DNA of 14,437 bases from Richelia sp. UBA3308 (GTDB lineage Bacteria > Cyanobacteriota > Cyanobacteriia > Cyanobacteriales > Nostocaceae), in contig DESS01000318.1 of assembly GCA_002361335.1 (NCBI GenBank), positions 1 through 14,437 on the forward strand, read 5' to 3'. This document shows, piece after piece, positions 14,348-14,437 of this stretch. The notes beneath the pieces were generated by a model. It worked only from the letters and a program-made list of their open reading frames with translations, had not been told where the DNA came from and made no database searches. The position numbers were made by a program, and so were the translations under genes. The first letter of the stretch is position 1; the number at the start of each line of letters is the position of its first letter.

Positions 14348-14437
14348 TCACATAATAAAATCATTAACTAAACATATGGGTTTAAAACAAGCGGCAACCT
14401 ACGGTGGACGAATTGGTTGGGCATTATAGCCCATCCC
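14348..14437. other. Right edge, possible start of another repeat
   Basis: No gene can be supported. A hairpin-like pair GGTTGGGC (14415-14422) and GCCCATCC (14429-14436) with one mismatch ends at the window edge and resembles the GGGCATCC core of the second repeat family. A 17-codon open frame from 14375 is too short and lacks a ribosome binding site. Confidence 0.35.

Overview
The window looks like chromosomal DNA of a filamentous, heterocyst-forming-type cyanobacterium (Nostocales; perhaps a Rivularia/Calothrix-like lineage, though the genus is a guess). The evidence is a geranylgeranyl reductase of the chlorophyll/tocopherol pathway (ChlP), a PEP-CTERM protein with a choice-of-anchor K-like body, an RTX-tailed amidase, a full HIP1 octamer (GCGATCGC, 883-890), short tandemly repeated repetitive sequences (STRRs) with 7-, 8- and 22-nt units, several MITE-like palindromic repeats, and a low G+C content.

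Layout. 1-354: AT-rich leader. 355-2574 (+): amidase-signature enzyme fused to RTX calcium-binding repeats, convergent across a strong shared hairpin (2650-2679) with 2717-4270 (-), a three-module peptidoglycan hydrolase. 4271-5247: gene-poor, repeat-rich stretch with a decayed IS5-type transposase tail (4501-4740), a MITE-like palindrome (4781-4924) and a second repeat (5014-5080). 5248-5475 (-): tRNA-Tyr(GTA) then tRNA-Thr(GGT). 5673-7517 (-): ABC exporter half-transporter, with STRRs on both sides. 7856-8602 (-): PEP-CTERM surface protein. 9110-10330 (-): ChlP. 10783-12483 (+), divergent from ChlP: a thiamine-diphosphate enzyme that resembles N2-(2-carboxyethyl)arginine synthase (CEAS) more than acetolactate synthase. 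12484-12996: intergenic DNA holding two small inverted-repeat-bounded elements. 12997-14150 (+): a two-TM protein gene split by an apparent one-base loss in a G run. 14213-14347: second copy of the MITE-like palindrome. The last 90 bases may begin another repeat.

How the genes relate. Only the two tRNAs look like a transcription unit; the other genes are monocistronic and separated by repeat-filled spacers. The amidase-RTX protein, wall hydrolase, ABC exporter and PEP-CTERM protein all concern the cell envelope or outside, but nothing links them as an operon. The most interesting gene is the CEAS-like enzyme: it keeps the family's hallmark residues but stands without beta-lactam or clavam partner genes, and it carries an Arg in place of the first Gly of the ThDP/Mg-binding GDG motif. 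The two-TM gene and the high repeat density at the right end suggest accessory, decaying DNA. Start codons were revised where family length and Shine-Dalgarno spacing supported it (PEP-CTERM at 8602, ChlP TTG at 10330, CEAS-like ATG at 10783). Similarities to families come from memory of their sequences; no search was run.
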